The notes: generated by a model not told the origin, from the letters alone. Counted from the stretch's first letter, positions 11,858-23,646 are shown. The stretch: 64,000 bases of DNA from Enhydrobacter aerosaccus (GCA_903832005.1 CAIKZO010000112.1:22338-86337); one strand, 5' to 3'. Made by a program: numbers and translations.

Positions 11858-12577
11858 TCAAGGGTTTTCGGCCAAACCGAGCCGAACCCGGCGATTATGC
11901 CGTCCCTTGTTCTCGATCTTCAGGATGCGCAGCGCGGGCGAGTCGCCGGTCGACGACAGGTGCGTGCCGCCACAGGCCTGCCGATCGAGGCCCACGATCT
12001 CGACGATCCGCACCTTGCCGTCCGGGGTCGGCGGCGGCGCGACGGAGCGGCTGCGGATCAGCCCGTGCTCGGCCTGGGCCACCGACATGCCGATGTAGAC
12101 GAAGTTCACCGGGATATTCTGCTTGATGGCGTCGTTGATCGGCGCCTCGAGCGCGCGCAGGCGGTCGTTGTCGGCGCCAGGCACGTCGAAATCCATCCGC
12201 GCCGTGCCATCGGCGGCCATCTGCACGCCGGTCACCAGCGCGCCATCGAAGGCCTGGAAGACGAAGGCGTTGAGGATATGCGTGCCGGTGTGAAGCTGGC
12301 GCATGGTCTGGCGGAACGTCGGATCGACGGCCGCTTCGACCTTGCCCGCGATCTCCAACGACGTGTCGAGCAGGTGCCAGACCTTGCCGCCAGATACGTC
12401 AAAGCCCGTTATCTTCGCTTCGCCACCCGCCCAGCGCAGCACGCCGGTGTCGGCCAACTGTCCGCCGCCACCGGGATAGAATGGCGACTGCGCGAGGACG
12501 ACCTTGCCCGGCTGGGCATCGACGATGTCGGTTTCGACGCTGAGCGTCTCGGGATGGTCATGACAAAACAGGTGCAT
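11858..12577 (-). CDS. Alanyl-tRNA editing protein AlaX (AlaX-M type)
   Basis: Trans-editing hydrolase expected to clear Ser or Gly mis-charged on tRNA-Ala. The start is set at ATG 12577 (239 residues); an alternative ATG lies at 12604. The glycine-rich SPFYPGGGGQLADTG marks the AlaX-M type with an OB-like N-terminal part. Zinc ligands H96 and H100 lie in LHTGTHILNAF, C202 and H206 in ACGGTHLSSTGD. The protein lacks an aminoacylation domain, so it is free-standing. Its neighbours do not add to its role. Confidence 0.93.
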   Translation of the reverse strand: MHLFCHDHPETLSVETDIVDAQPGKVVLAQSPFYPGGGGQLADTGVLRWAGGEAKITGFDVSGGKVWHLLDTSLEIAGKVEAAVDPTFRQTMRQLHTGTHILNAFVFQAFDGALVTGVQMAADGTARMDFDVPGADNDRLRALEAPINDAIKQNIPVNFVYIGMSVAQAEHGLIRSRSVAPPPTPDGKVRIVEIVGLDRQACGGTHLSSTGDSPALRILKIENKGRHNRRVRLGLAENP

Positions 12578-12638
12578 GGCGCATCCTCGCTGCTTAGGCG
12601 GCAACTGGTATTGGCGAAAATTGAACCGCTTTCTGGCT

Positions 12639-12662
12639 CCTCTCCCCCACTAGGGGGAGAGG
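12639..12662. repeat. Perfect 10-bp palindromic hairpin, REP-like
   Basis: CCTCTCCCCC, a 4-nt loop ACTA, and GGGGGAGAGG form a perfect stem between the AraC gene and the AlaX gene. No T-run follows on either strand, so it is not a classical terminator. Similar C-rich/G-rich palindromes are scattered intergenically in many alphaproteobacterial genomes. I see no second copy in this window. Confidence 0.6.
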
Positions 12663-12675
12663 AATATGAAGCGCG

Positions 12676-13512
12676 TTAGGCCATGGATGCCCGCGCAAAC
12701 TGCAGCGGGGTGATGCCGTAGCAGCGCTTGAAGTGATTGGTGAGCGCGCTCTGGTCGTAGAAGCCCACGTCGGCCGCGACATCGGCCGGGGGCCGCGCGT
12801 GGCGCAGGTGGCGGCAGGCCATGCCCAGCCGCACTTGCGTGAGATAGGCATGCGGCGTGAGGCCGACGGTGCGCTTGAACAGACCGATCAGCTGAAACGT
12901 CGTGAGACCAACGTCGGCGGCCATGTCTTCGAGCCGAAGCTCGCTGGCGTATTCGGCGTGCATGCGCTCCGTCACTCTATCGAGCAGCGCGCGATCGCGC
13001 GGCGCGGGCTCGATGCGCACACCGCCGCTGCCGTGCCGCCGGAACAGGCGACCGAAGCTGGCGACCAGCATCTCGCGCTCCTGGAAGACGTCCCGCCCCT
13101 GCTCGATCGCCAGGTGCATCGCCAGGAAGGCGTCGATCAGGTCGCGGTCGGCCAGGATGTTGCGCGTGAAGTACGGCACCTCCTCGAGACCGAGGTCATG
13201 CGCGACCGCCTCCAGCGCCGGCTTCGCCAGATACATCGAGCGGTATTTCCAGCGCTCGCTCCAGCCCATGCGGCCGGCGTGCGGCTCGCCCGGATTGAAC
13301 ACGAACAGGGTCGCGGGCGTGGCTTCCTCGATCTTGCCGCGGCTGCGCACGATCGAGCCGCCCTGCTCCGTCACGGCGATGACCAGCGCCTCGTGCGTGT
13401 GCAATGGATATTCGTGCGTCGTGAAGTCGGCATTGAGCAGGCTGAGACCGGTGAGATGCCGGTCCCACCAGTACTGCGTCGAATTGCGGGGATCGCTGCG
13501 CGCCACGGTCAA
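12676..13512 (-). CDS. AraC-family transcriptional regulator
   Basis: DNA-binding regulator of 278 residues. The N-terminal cupin-like sensing domain (about 20-165) contains HTHEALVIAVTEQGG and FNPGEPHAGR. The C-terminal double helix-turn-helix (about 180-278) contains LRLEDMAADVGLTTFQLI and the second-helix signature DQSALTNHFKRCYGITP. Its gene is divergent from the small ABM-domain gene with a 43-nt gap, so that neighbour is a candidate target. Some AraC proteins of this cupin type sit next to LysE exporters, but none is here. Confidence 0.93.
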   Translation of the reverse strand: MTVARSDPRNSTQYWWDRHLTGLSLLNADFTTHEYPLHTHEALVIAVTEQGGSIVRSRGKIEEATPATLFVFNPGEPHAGRMGWSERWKYRSMYLAKPALEAVAHDLGLEEVPYFTRNILADRDLIDAFLAMHLAIEQGRDVFQEREMLVASFGRLFRRHGSGGVRIEPAPRDRALLDRVTERMHAEYASELRLEDMAADVGLTTFQLIGLFKRTVGLTPHAYLTQVRLGMACRHLRHARPPADVAADVGFYDQSALTNHFKRCYGITPLQFARASMA

Positions 13513-13555
13513 TTTTTACCAATACCGGCCCGGGGTGCGCCACTAGGCTTTGGCC

Positions 13556-13885
13556 ATGATCGCCCGCACCTGGCACGCCCGCGCCACCCTCGACAAAGCC
13601 GACGCCTACGCCGCTCATTTCACCAGCGCGGTCGTGCCGGCGCTGAAGCAACTGGCCGGCCACCGCAGCGCCTTCCTGATGCGACGCGAGATCGATGGCG
13701 GCGTGGAATTCGTTGCCCTCACCCTGTGGGAGTCGCGCGCCTCGATCGAGGCTTTTGCCGGCACGGACATCGGCCGTGCCCATGTCGAGCGGGAAGGCCG
13801 CACAGCTCTGTCGAGCTTCGACGATTTCGCCACCCATTACGAAGTGGCGTTCACGTCCGTCGACGCAGCAGGTACGTGTCCATGA
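13556..13885 (+). CDS. Small ABM-fold (antibiotic biosynthesis monooxygenase-like) protein
   Basis: A 109-residue protein with the dimeric alpha+beta ABM pattern: IARTWHARATLDKADAYAAH, a central FLMRREIDGGVEFVALTLWE strand pair, and ASIEAFAGTDIGRA. Relatives include monooxygenases acting on quinols or heme and many of unknown substrate. ATG 13556 is used rather than a TTG two codons upstream. The 3' end overlaps the convergent cobF by 35 nt. A divergent AraC regulator lies upstream. Substrate is not known. Confidence 0.75.
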   Translation: MIARTWHARATLDKADAYAAHFTSAVVPALKQLAGHRSAFLMRREIDGGVEFVALTLWESRASIEAFAGTDIGRAHVEREGRTALSSFDDFATHYEVAFTSVDAAGTCP

Positions 13886-14584
13886 TCCAGCCATGGGCGG
13901 CGCGCGCCTTGGATCTCTTGTCCTCTATCTCGCCCTTCACGTCGGCCAGCCGGCCGGAGACCAGGATCTCGTCCTTGGTGCCGAGGTAAGCGCCCCAGAA
14001 GATGTCGTAGTCGCCCGGCACATGGGCGAAGGCCTGTTCGCCGTCGAGCATGACGACGCTGTCGGTCCCCTCGGGCAGGCCTTCCATCGCCTTGCGTCCG
14101 GTGGTGACCAGCACCGGCTCGCCGATGCGGTTGAGCGCGATCTTGTGGCGCGCGGCCAGCGCCTGGACGGCGGTGATGCCGGGGATCACCTCGACCTCGA
14201 CCTGGAGCTTTTCCATGATGCGCAAGGTGCTGTCGTAGAGCATCGGATCGCCCCACACGAGGAAGCCGCCGACCTGTCCCTCGCCGAGGTGCCTGGCGAA
14301 CAGACTCTCGTAGTTCTCCGTCAGCGCGCCATGCCAGTCATCGACGCTGCCGCGATAGTCGTCGCCCGCTGCACGGCGTTTGGGGATCGCGACGCCGACA
14401 CTTTTATAGCCGGCGTCCTTGATGAAGCGCGCGAGGATCGTCTCCCGCAGCGCACGCAGAGCCTTCTTCTCGGTGCCCTTGTCCGGAATGAAGAAGACAT
14501 CGACCCGATTAAGGGCCTCGATCGCCTGAACCGTCAGATAGTCCGGGTTCCCGACGCCGATGCCGATAATCAAAATCTTCCGCA

Positions 14585-14585
<1 letters not shown>
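13851..14585 (-). CDS. cobF: Precorrin-6A synthase (deacetylating) CobF
   Basis: SAM-dependent C1 methyltransferase of the aerobic (oxygen-dependent) cobalamin pathway, converting precorrin-5 to precorrin-6A with loss of acetate. The 244 residues begin with the tetrapyrrole-methylase motif IGIGVGNPDYLTVQA and include VWGDPMLYDS and VIPGITAVQALAARH. The gene overlaps the eno stop by an ATGA junction, so it is read from the eno transcript. No other cob gene is in the window; CobF is often detached from the main cluster. Its presence points to aerobic B12 synthesis. Confidence 0.93.
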
Positions 14586-15895
<1,310 letters not shown>

Positions 15896-15961
15896 CTAGC
15901 CGCGCCGATACGCTCGGGCAAGTTATAGTCGGGCGACAGTTGAAATTCGAGGAGTGACCGC

Positions 15962-16558
15962 ATGCCCGATCACGGCAACGTCCAACAGAACACGGCATCA
16001 GTGGAACAGCGCGTCGATGCGATCGAAGCGGTCATGCAGGACCGTGGCATGGAGCCCAAGGTCTTCATCGATCAGTTCAAGCATCTGGCCGAAGAGGACT
16101 GGGTGCCGCAGAACGGCGCGCGCGTCGTGGCCAAGGCCTGGACCGACCCCGAATTCAAGAAGCGCCTCCTGGCAAACGGCCGTGCCGCGGTCACCGAGCT
16201 GGGGTTGAGCATGCCCGCGCATCACCGCCATCTCGTGGTGCTGGAGAACAAGCCCGAGCTCCAGAACGTCATCGTCTGCACGCTCTGCTCGTGCACGGCG
16301 TTCTCGATCATCGGTCTGCCGCCGGACTGGTACAAGGATCTAGAATATCGCGCCCGCGTCGTGCGCCAGTCGCGCACCGTACTGAAGGAGATGGGCCTCG
16401 ACCTGCCGCCTTCGGTCGACATCCGCGTCTGGGACACCACGGCGAACACTCGCTACATGGTGCTGCCCGTGCAGCCGTCCCACACGATCGGCTGGTCGGA
16501 AGAGAAGCTGGCCGAGATCGTGACCAAGGACTCGATGATCGGCGTCGCCCACCTCTAA
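15962..16558 (+). CDS. Nitrile hydratase alpha / thiocyanate hydrolase gamma family subunit
   Basis: Metal-binding subunit that hydrates a nitrile (or thiocyanate) on a low-spin Co(III) or Fe(III) centre. It has 198 residues. The metal-claw motif VCTLCSC is at C106-C109-S110-C111; threonine in CTLC marks the cobalt type (the iron type has CSLC). After the claw, TAFSIIGLPPDWYKDLEYRA differs from the common YPW of nitrile hydratases and recalls thiocyanate hydrolase gamma. The beta gene follows after 10 nt with an AAGGAG ribosome site. No activator gene is adjacent. Confidence 0.9.
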   Translation: MPDHGNVQQNTASVEQRVDAIEAVMQDRGMEPKVFIDQFKHLAEEDWVPQNGARVVAKAWTDPEFKKRLLANGRAAVTELGLSMPAHHRHLVVLENKPELQNVIVCTLCSCTAFSIIGLPPDWYKDLEYRARVVRQSRTVLKEMGLDLPPSVDIRVWDTTANTRYMVLPVQPSHTIGWSEEKLAEIVTKDSMIGVAHL

Positions 16559-16568
16559 GGAGATCACC

Positions 16569-17186
16569 ATGGACGGCATTCACGACATCGGCGGCCGGCA
16601 GGGTTTCGGTCGCGTGCGCTACACATTGAAGGCGCAGACGTTCCACGAGCCGTGGGAGCGCCGGGTCAACGCGCTCTACTCGCTCGCGGTGAAGCTTGGC
16701 ATCTTCAACATGGACGAATATCGCCATGCCATCGAGCGCATGGAGCCGCGTCACTATCTGTCGGCCAGCTACTACGAGCGCTCGCTCACCAGCCTTGCCA
16801 CGCTCTGCGTCGAAAAAGGCATCGTGAGCCAGGAAGAGCTCGAGCGTCGCGCCCAGGGCCACTACCCGCTATCCATGCCGAGCGCGCCCGGCCGCGGCAA
16901 TGTCTCGACGCGCCAGAAGCTCGCGATCGGCGACAAGGTCACCGTGAGAGTGGAACACATCCCCGGCCACGTTCGTGCGCCGGGTTACGTTCGCGGCAAG
17001 ACCGGTGTCGTGATCGGTATCTCGCCCGCCTATCCATTTCCCGACGCGCACGCCCACGGAATACACGCTGACGATGAGCCGACCTACGACGTGCGCTTCA
17101 ACGCGGAAGAATTGTGGCCGAATTCAGCCGATGCAGCGCAGGTGCATGTCGGAATTTTCGAGAGCTATCTCGAAAAGGTCGCATAG
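16569..17186 (+). CDS. Nitrile hydratase beta family subunit
   Basis: Partner of the preceding alpha subunit, supplying the arginines that hydrogen-bond the oxidised cysteines. It has 205 residues, a single full-length beta chain; classical thiocyanate hydrolase has this chain split into two genes, so the architecture favours nitrile hydratase. The N-terminus DGIHDIGGRQGFGRV, the helical FNMDEYRHAIERMEPRHYL and the SH3-like C-terminal part (GHVRAPGYVRGKTGVV) are typical. The activator/chaperone often found third in such operons is missing; a riboswitch and an acyl-AMP ligase follow instead. Confidence 0.88.
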   Translation: MDGIHDIGGRQGFGRVRYTLKAQTFHEPWERRVNALYSLAVKLGIFNMDEYRHAIERMEPRHYLSASYYERSLTSLATLCVEKGIVSQEELERRAQGHYPLSMPSAPGRGNVSTRQKLAIGDKVTVRVEHIPGHVRAPGYVRGKTGVVIGISPAYPFPDAHAHGIHADDEPTYDVRFNAEELWPNSADAAQVHVGIFESYLEKVA

Positions 17187-17229
17187 CTCGCCGATTGTCA
17201 GCGCTCTCGTGCAGAGCTATAGAACCGCC

Positions 17230-17403
17230 ATCGACGGTCCTCCTTAACGGAGGCTAACAGGGAACGCCGTGCGTCCTCCGGGATTAATCGGCGGCTGTAC
17301 CCGCAGCTGTAAGCGGCGAGCGAACGCCACCTACGTCACTGGACTTCGGTCTGGGAAGACAGGCGCAAGCATCGACCCGTGAGCCAGAAGACCTGCCGTC
17401 GAT
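17230..17403 (+). ncRNA. Cobalamin (B12) riboswitch
   Basis: Class-I-like cobalamin aptamer. The closing stem P1 pairs ATCGACGG (17230-17237) with CCGTCGAT (17396-17403). GCTAACAGGGAA follows at about 17253, then the core GCTGTACCCGCAGCTGTAA at 17294-17312 (consensus GCTGTNCCCGCARCTGTAA). The B12-box AGCCAGAAGACCTGCC is at 17382-17397, one base off consensus. It is on the plus strand, 43 nt after the nitrile-hydratase beta stop and 91 nt before the acyl-AMP ligase start. A small CCCG/CGGG hairpin at 17416-17427 could be part of the expression platform. Confidence 0.93.
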
Positions 17404-17494
17404 AGCGTCGCGCTTCCCGTGGACGGGATGATCCATAGGAACGGTCAACCGAGCGGTGACGCGCTACGCGTGTGAACTGCTTGGGAGTCTTCAA

Positions 17495-19255
17495 ATGACG
17501 TCGATCCGTGGGATCCTGTCTGCGCCCCTCTCGGAGGGCGACTTCGAGCGCTATGAAATCGCGCTGAAGCATAGTGCCGATCGCAGGGTCACTGGGCCTA
17601 CGCCCTCGACAAACGCCAGCCTGCCCTTCCGTCGCAACGGCTTCCATAGTCTCTGCGAGGCGCTCGACTATGCCGCGCGAGGCGAAACCGGTCTCAACTT
17701 TTTCGACGCGCGCGGCAAACTGTCGAGCAGCCTTCCCTATCGCGATCTGTGGATTGAAGCGCAGGCCTTTGCCCGCCGCCTGATCGGCGCGGGTTTCGAG
17801 CGCGGTGAGCGGCTGGTCCTGATCGCCGACACGTGGCCGGGCTTCTGCATCGCTTTCTTCGGCGCGCAGTATGCCGGCGTCGTGCCGGTGCCGGTCGCCG
17901 TACCCGTCGGCATGGGCTCGCGCGCAACCTACATCGAACAACTGCGCGGCCAGGTCGAAGCGGCCGGCGCCACCGGTCTGCTGGCGCCCGACGAGCTTGC
18001 CGACTTCGCGCGCGCCGCCGCCAAAGAAACGACCGTGCGGCTTGTCGGCCCGATGTCGACGTTCAACGCCCTTCCCGAAAGCACAGACCCGCTTCGGCCG
18101 CTCGGCGCCGGCGAACGCTGCTACATCCAATTCTCGTCGGGCAGCACCCGCAAGCCGCGCGGCATCGACATCCGCCAGGACCAGCTGATGGCCAATATCG
18201 ATGGCTCGCTGGCCGCCCAGCAGGTCGACGAGAACGACTCGGGTGTGAGTTGGCTGCCGCTCTATCACGACATGGGACTGATCGGCTTCGTGCTGGCGCC
18301 GATGTGCGCCCAGCGCAGCATCGACCTGCTGGCGCCTGGTGACTTTGCCAAGCGGCCCCTGCAATGGCTGTCGCTGATTTCGCGCCGGCGCGCCACCATC
18401 ACTTACAGTCCGAGCTTCGGCTACGACCTGGTCGCCCGGCGGGCGCGTACCAAGCCGTTGGGCGATCTCGACCTGTCCTCTCTGCGGCTGGCCGGCGTAG
18501 GCGCCGACATGATCCAGCTCTCGGTGCTCGATCGTTTCGCCGACACGTTCGCCGCTGCGGGCTTCGATGCGCGCGCCTGGTTCGCGAGCTATGGCATGGC
18601 CGAGGTCTGCGTCGGCCTGACGTTCGCCCGTCCCTTCCACGGATTGAAGACGGACACCTTCAAGGAAGCCGGCTCGGACAAGACCCGATCGTTCGTCGTC
18701 TGCGGTCGTGTCATGGCAGGACATCGCATCGACATCCGCAGCGAGGCCGGGGAGTCCCTGGGCCAGCGCGAGATCGGACGCTTGTTTGTCAGCGGCCCCA
18801 GCGTCATGCCGGGATACTTTCCCGATGACCTCGAGAGCGCCAGCCCCCTACGCGACGGCTGGCTCGATACGGGAGACCTGGGCTATTGGCACGGCGACGA
18901 GATCGTCATCACCGGCCGCGCCAAGGACCTGATCATCGTCAACGGCCGCAACATCTGGCCCCAGGACATTGAATGGAAGGTCGAGACGCTGCCTCAGCTT
19001 CGGCGCGGCGACGTCTGCGCCTTTTCAGTCGCGTCGAACGACACCGAGTCTCTCGTCGTCGTTGTGCAGGCGTCGTCGGCCGATCCAGCTGCCGGTGAAG
19101 CCCTCGAAGCCGACGTCCGTCAGGCCGTCAAGGAAGCCAGCGGTATCGACGGGAAAGTCATCCTGATCTCCCGACAGCCCGGCTTGCCCATGACGTCGTC
19201 CGGAAAGCTTAGCCGTTCCGCGACCAAGACCAATTACCTGTCCGGAGCCTATTGA
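17495..19255 (+). CDS. Fatty acyl-AMP ligase (FAAL-type adenylate-forming enzyme)
   Basis: Activates a fatty acid as acyl-adenylate, usually for transfer to an acyl carrier protein in lipid or polyketide assembly. The protein has 586 residues from ATG 17495, preceded by GGGAG; an upstream in-frame GTG at 17456 is less likely. ATP-binding loop YIQFSSGSTRKPRG, YGMAEVCVGLTF, DTGDLGY and the C-terminal catalytic-lysine motif SSGKLSRSATKTNYL fit FAALs rather than acyl-CoA ligases. No carrier protein, polyketide synthase or peptide synthetase is adjacent. Transcription should pass through the cobalamin riboswitch. A strong terminator follows. Confidence 0.9.
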   Translation: MTSIRGILSAPLSEGDFERYEIALKHSADRRVTGPTPSTNASLPFRRNGFHSLCEALDYAARGETGLNFFDARGKLSSSLPYRDLWIEAQAFARRLIGAGFERGERLVLIADTWPGFCIAFFGAQYAGVVPVPVAVPVGMGSRATYIEQLRGQVEAAGATGLLAPDELADFARAAAKETTVRLVGPMSTFNALPESTDPLRPLGAGERCYIQFSSGSTRKPRGIDIRQDQLMANIDGSLAAQQVDENDSGVSWLPLYHDMGLIGFVLAPMCAQRSIDLLAPGDFAKRPLQWLSLISRRRATITYSPSFGYDLVARRARTKPLGDLDLSSLRLAGVGADMIQLSVLDRFADTFAAAGFDARAWFASYGMAEVCVGLTFARPFHGLKTDTFKEAGSDKTRSFVVCGRVMAGHRIDIRSEAGESLGQREIGRLFVSGPSVMPGYFPDDLESASPLRDGWLDTGDLGYWHGDEIVITGRAKDLIIVNGRNIWPQDIEWKVETLPQLRRGDVCAFSVASNDTESLVVVVQASSADPAAGEALEADVRQAVKEASGIDGKVILISRQPGLPMTSSGKLSRSATKTNYLSGAY

Positions 19256-19257
19256 CT

Positions 19258-19280
19258 AATATTGCGTAATACGCAATATT
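19258..19280. repeat. Perfect 10-bp inverted repeat just after the acyl-AMP ligase stop
   Basis: AATATTGCGT, spacer AAT, ACGCAATATT, beginning 2 nt after the TGA. It is AT-rich, unlike the surroundings, and has no T-run. The size and symmetry resemble an operator for a dimeric helix-turn-helix regulator, or a stem at the 3' end of the transcript. A separate terminator lies 37 nt further on. Confidence 0.6.
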
Positions 19281-19316
19281 GGCGCAATGACATGCAGGAG
19301 AGCGGTGGCCCGGGTC

Positions 19317-19352
19317 GGGAGTGATCCGGAAGCGGACCACTCCCATTTTTTT
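19317..19352 (+). terminator. Rho-independent terminator of the acyl-AMP ligase gene
   Basis: GGGAGTGATCCG (19317-19328), loop GAAG, CGGACCACTCCC (19333-19344) with one A-C mismatch, then ATTTTTTT. A second short hairpin TCCCAT/ATGGGA follows at 19352-19370 toward the convergent gene. This cleanly ends the riboswitch-led transcript. Confidence 0.85.
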
Positions 19353-19375
19353 CCCATTTATTTAATGGGAGGCCC

Positions 19376-20266
19376 CTACCGCCAGTCGCTCTTGAGGGCC
19401 TGATCGCCCTTCCACTTCTCGACAGCCGCGACATCGTCGCAGGGGAAGGCCTGTGCGTTCTTGCGCGGCGTCGCTTCGACCCAGGCGAAGACCAGGCACT
19501 GCGGGTAGCTCTTGCCGTCCTGCTTCACGTCGAATTTCACTTCCGTCGTCGTCGCGGCACCGGCCTTGGCCGCGCCGTAGTCCTCGGTTGTCGGCGTGAT
19601 GTCGCCGATCGTGCGGCCTGCGGTTTTGGTCTCGCCGTACCATTTGGCGAAGTCGGTGAACTGGTCGCCCGCCGCGCCCTTGCCGTCGGCGGCGATGTAG
19701 GCCTTGAGGTCACGCACGAGCGCCTGTGCCGCCGCTTCCGCCTTGGGTTCGGCTGCCTTGCGTTGCGCCGCCCGCCTGGCTTGTGCGGCCTTCAGCAGGT
19801 CGGCGTTCGAGGGCGGCGGTGCGACGGCGGCCTGCGCCGAAGGATCGATGCGCCGGATCGGCGCCCGCGCAGCTTCGTTGTTCAGCGTCACGGCTTCGGT
19901 CGGCGTCAGCTTGCCGGCCTGGGTATAGCCATGGGCCTTCTGCCACTCGGTGATCGCCTTGGTCGAAGCCTCCGACTTCAGGTCGCCATCGATCGGTCCG
20001 TTGTATCTGTCGAGCGCGCGCAGCGACTCCTGCAGCTTGCGCCGGTCTGGCTCGGGACTCTGCAGCACGGTCGTGTAATCGGGCGGTGCCGCGGGCCGGG
20101 AGGCGGTGGCAGGCCCGGCCGAGGGTGCCGGCGCGGGCTGCCCGCCTCCGCTCGACGAACAGGCGGCCGGATTCTGGAAGCAGCGCTCGACCGTCTCGGC
20201 GCTCTGGCCGAAGGCCGTCAACGGCAGCACTGCGAGGAGTGCTGCGACCAGCGGCCAGCGTGCCAT
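19376..20266 (-). CDS. Secreted protein with peptidoglycan-binding-like domain
   Basis: A 296-residue exported protein. A signal peptide (MARWPLVAALLAVLPLTAFG) is followed by a Pro/Ala-rich segment (about 40-65). A helical module (about 70-130: LRALDRYNGPIDGDL, ITEWQKAHGYTQAGKLT) matches the PG_binding_1 pattern. An Ala/Lys-rich coiled stretch and a C-terminal part with two cysteines (YPQCLVFAW, FPCDDVAAV) follow. It begins directly after the upstream gene's stop, so the two form an operon. A periplasmic or cell-wall role is inferred; the enzymatic function, if any, is not visible. Confidence 0.75.
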   Translation of the reverse strand: MARWPLVAALLAVLPLTAFGQSAETVERCFQNPAACSSSGGGQPAPAPSAGPATASRPAAPPDYTTVLQSPEPDRRKLQESLRALDRYNGPIDGDLKSEASTKAITEWQKAHGYTQAGKLTPTEAVTLNNEAARAPIRRIDPSAQAAVAPPPSNADLLKAAQARRAAQRKAAEPKAEAAAQALVRDLKAYIAADGKGAAGDQFTDFAKWYGETKTAGRTIGDITPTTEDYGAAKAGAATTTEVKFDVKQDGKSYPQCLVFAWVEATPRKNAQAFPCDDVAAVEKWKGDQALKSDWR

Positions 20267-21031
20267 CTAGATGCCGCCGTAGGTGTTGGCCGCGAGCTGC
20301 GCCGGCAGGCCAATCACCATCACGACCGGCTGGCTGTTCGGCGTCGAACCGCGCGCGATGATGTGATCGTTGGGCGCACCCACCTTGCTGTCGTAGGTGC
20401 CGCTGCCGTTGAATTGGCCGTTGAAGCAGGACAGCGAGAAGCGGCCGTTGTTGGCGTTCTCGTTCGTGAAGGTGCCCTCGCACACCGGCTCGCCGCGCAC
20501 ATTCTCGACGGCGAAGGTGACCGAGCGGTCGCGGCCGAGCAGCGCGCCATAGCGGGCGACGCCGTTCAGCCGGGCGATGTTACCCTTGGGATCGCGATAG
20601 AAGATCGACGCCGGTCCGTAGGCCTGATCCGGCATCGTTTCCCTGGGCACCACGTAGGCCTCGTCGCTGATGACGATCCGGCAGGTACAGGCGACGCCGT
20701 AGTTCTCGCCCAGGGGGCCGAGATCGGCGAGGTGGTGGGCGCAGTTGGAGACAGCGGTCTCCTGGACCTCGCGCTCGCTCATCTGCCCCTTGGTGTAGGC
20801 GTCGGAATAGACGAAGGCGCACTGCTTGGGCATCGGCACCGCCACCGACTTGTGGGTCGCGGCCATCGTTTCGGTATCGACCCAGAAGCGCTGCGCCATC
20901 TCCGGGAAGCGCAGGAAGATCGGGTCGCGCCGATTGGTCTTGCCGTACGACGAGGTCGCGGCACTTTGGGCCCAGGCTCCGGCAGCGAGCACGGTCAGGG
21001 CGAGGAACGCGGCGAGGATGGAACGATACAT
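20267..21031 (-). CDS. Secreted protein of unknown function
   Basis: A 254-residue protein with a clear Sec signal peptide (MYRSILAAFLALTVLAAGAWA, cleavage near AWA-QS). The mature part has several cysteines (KQCAFVY, SNCAHHL, VACTCRIVI, EPVCEGTF, LSCFNGQF), suggesting disulfides in the periplasm. The C-terminal region is glycine/asparagine-rich with beta-strand alternation (GRFSLSCFNGQFNGSGTYDS), resembling repeat or lipocalin-like beta proteins, but I do not recognise a family. It abuts the peptidoglycan-binding gene with no gap, implying shared function in the envelope. Confidence 0.7.
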   Translation of the reverse strand: MYRSILAAFLALTVLAAGAWAQSAATSSYGKTNRRDPIFLRFPEMAQRFWVDTETMAATHKSVAVPMPKQCAFVYSDAYTKGQMSEREVQETAVSNCAHHLADLGPLGENYGVACTCRIVISDEAYVVPRETMPDQAYGPASIFYRDPKGNIARLNGVARYGALLGRDRSVTFAVENVRGEPVCEGTFTNENANNGRFSLSCFNGQFNGSGTYDSKVGAPNDHIIARGSTPNSQPVVMVIGLPAQLAANTYGGI

Positions 21032-21109
21032 GAGACCCTGAATTCAACCGATGAAGGTGACCGAAATACGACCTTAGCGCCCGCCTCATCCCCTTGCTAG
21101 AACCGAGGC

Positions 21110-23643
<2,534 letters not shown>

Positions 23644-23646
23644 TCA

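Noticed and set aside
17187..17494. tRNA or small protein gene in the largest gap
   Set aside because: The folded elements match a cobalamin riboswitch; no cloverleaf with a tRNA T-arm motif is seen.
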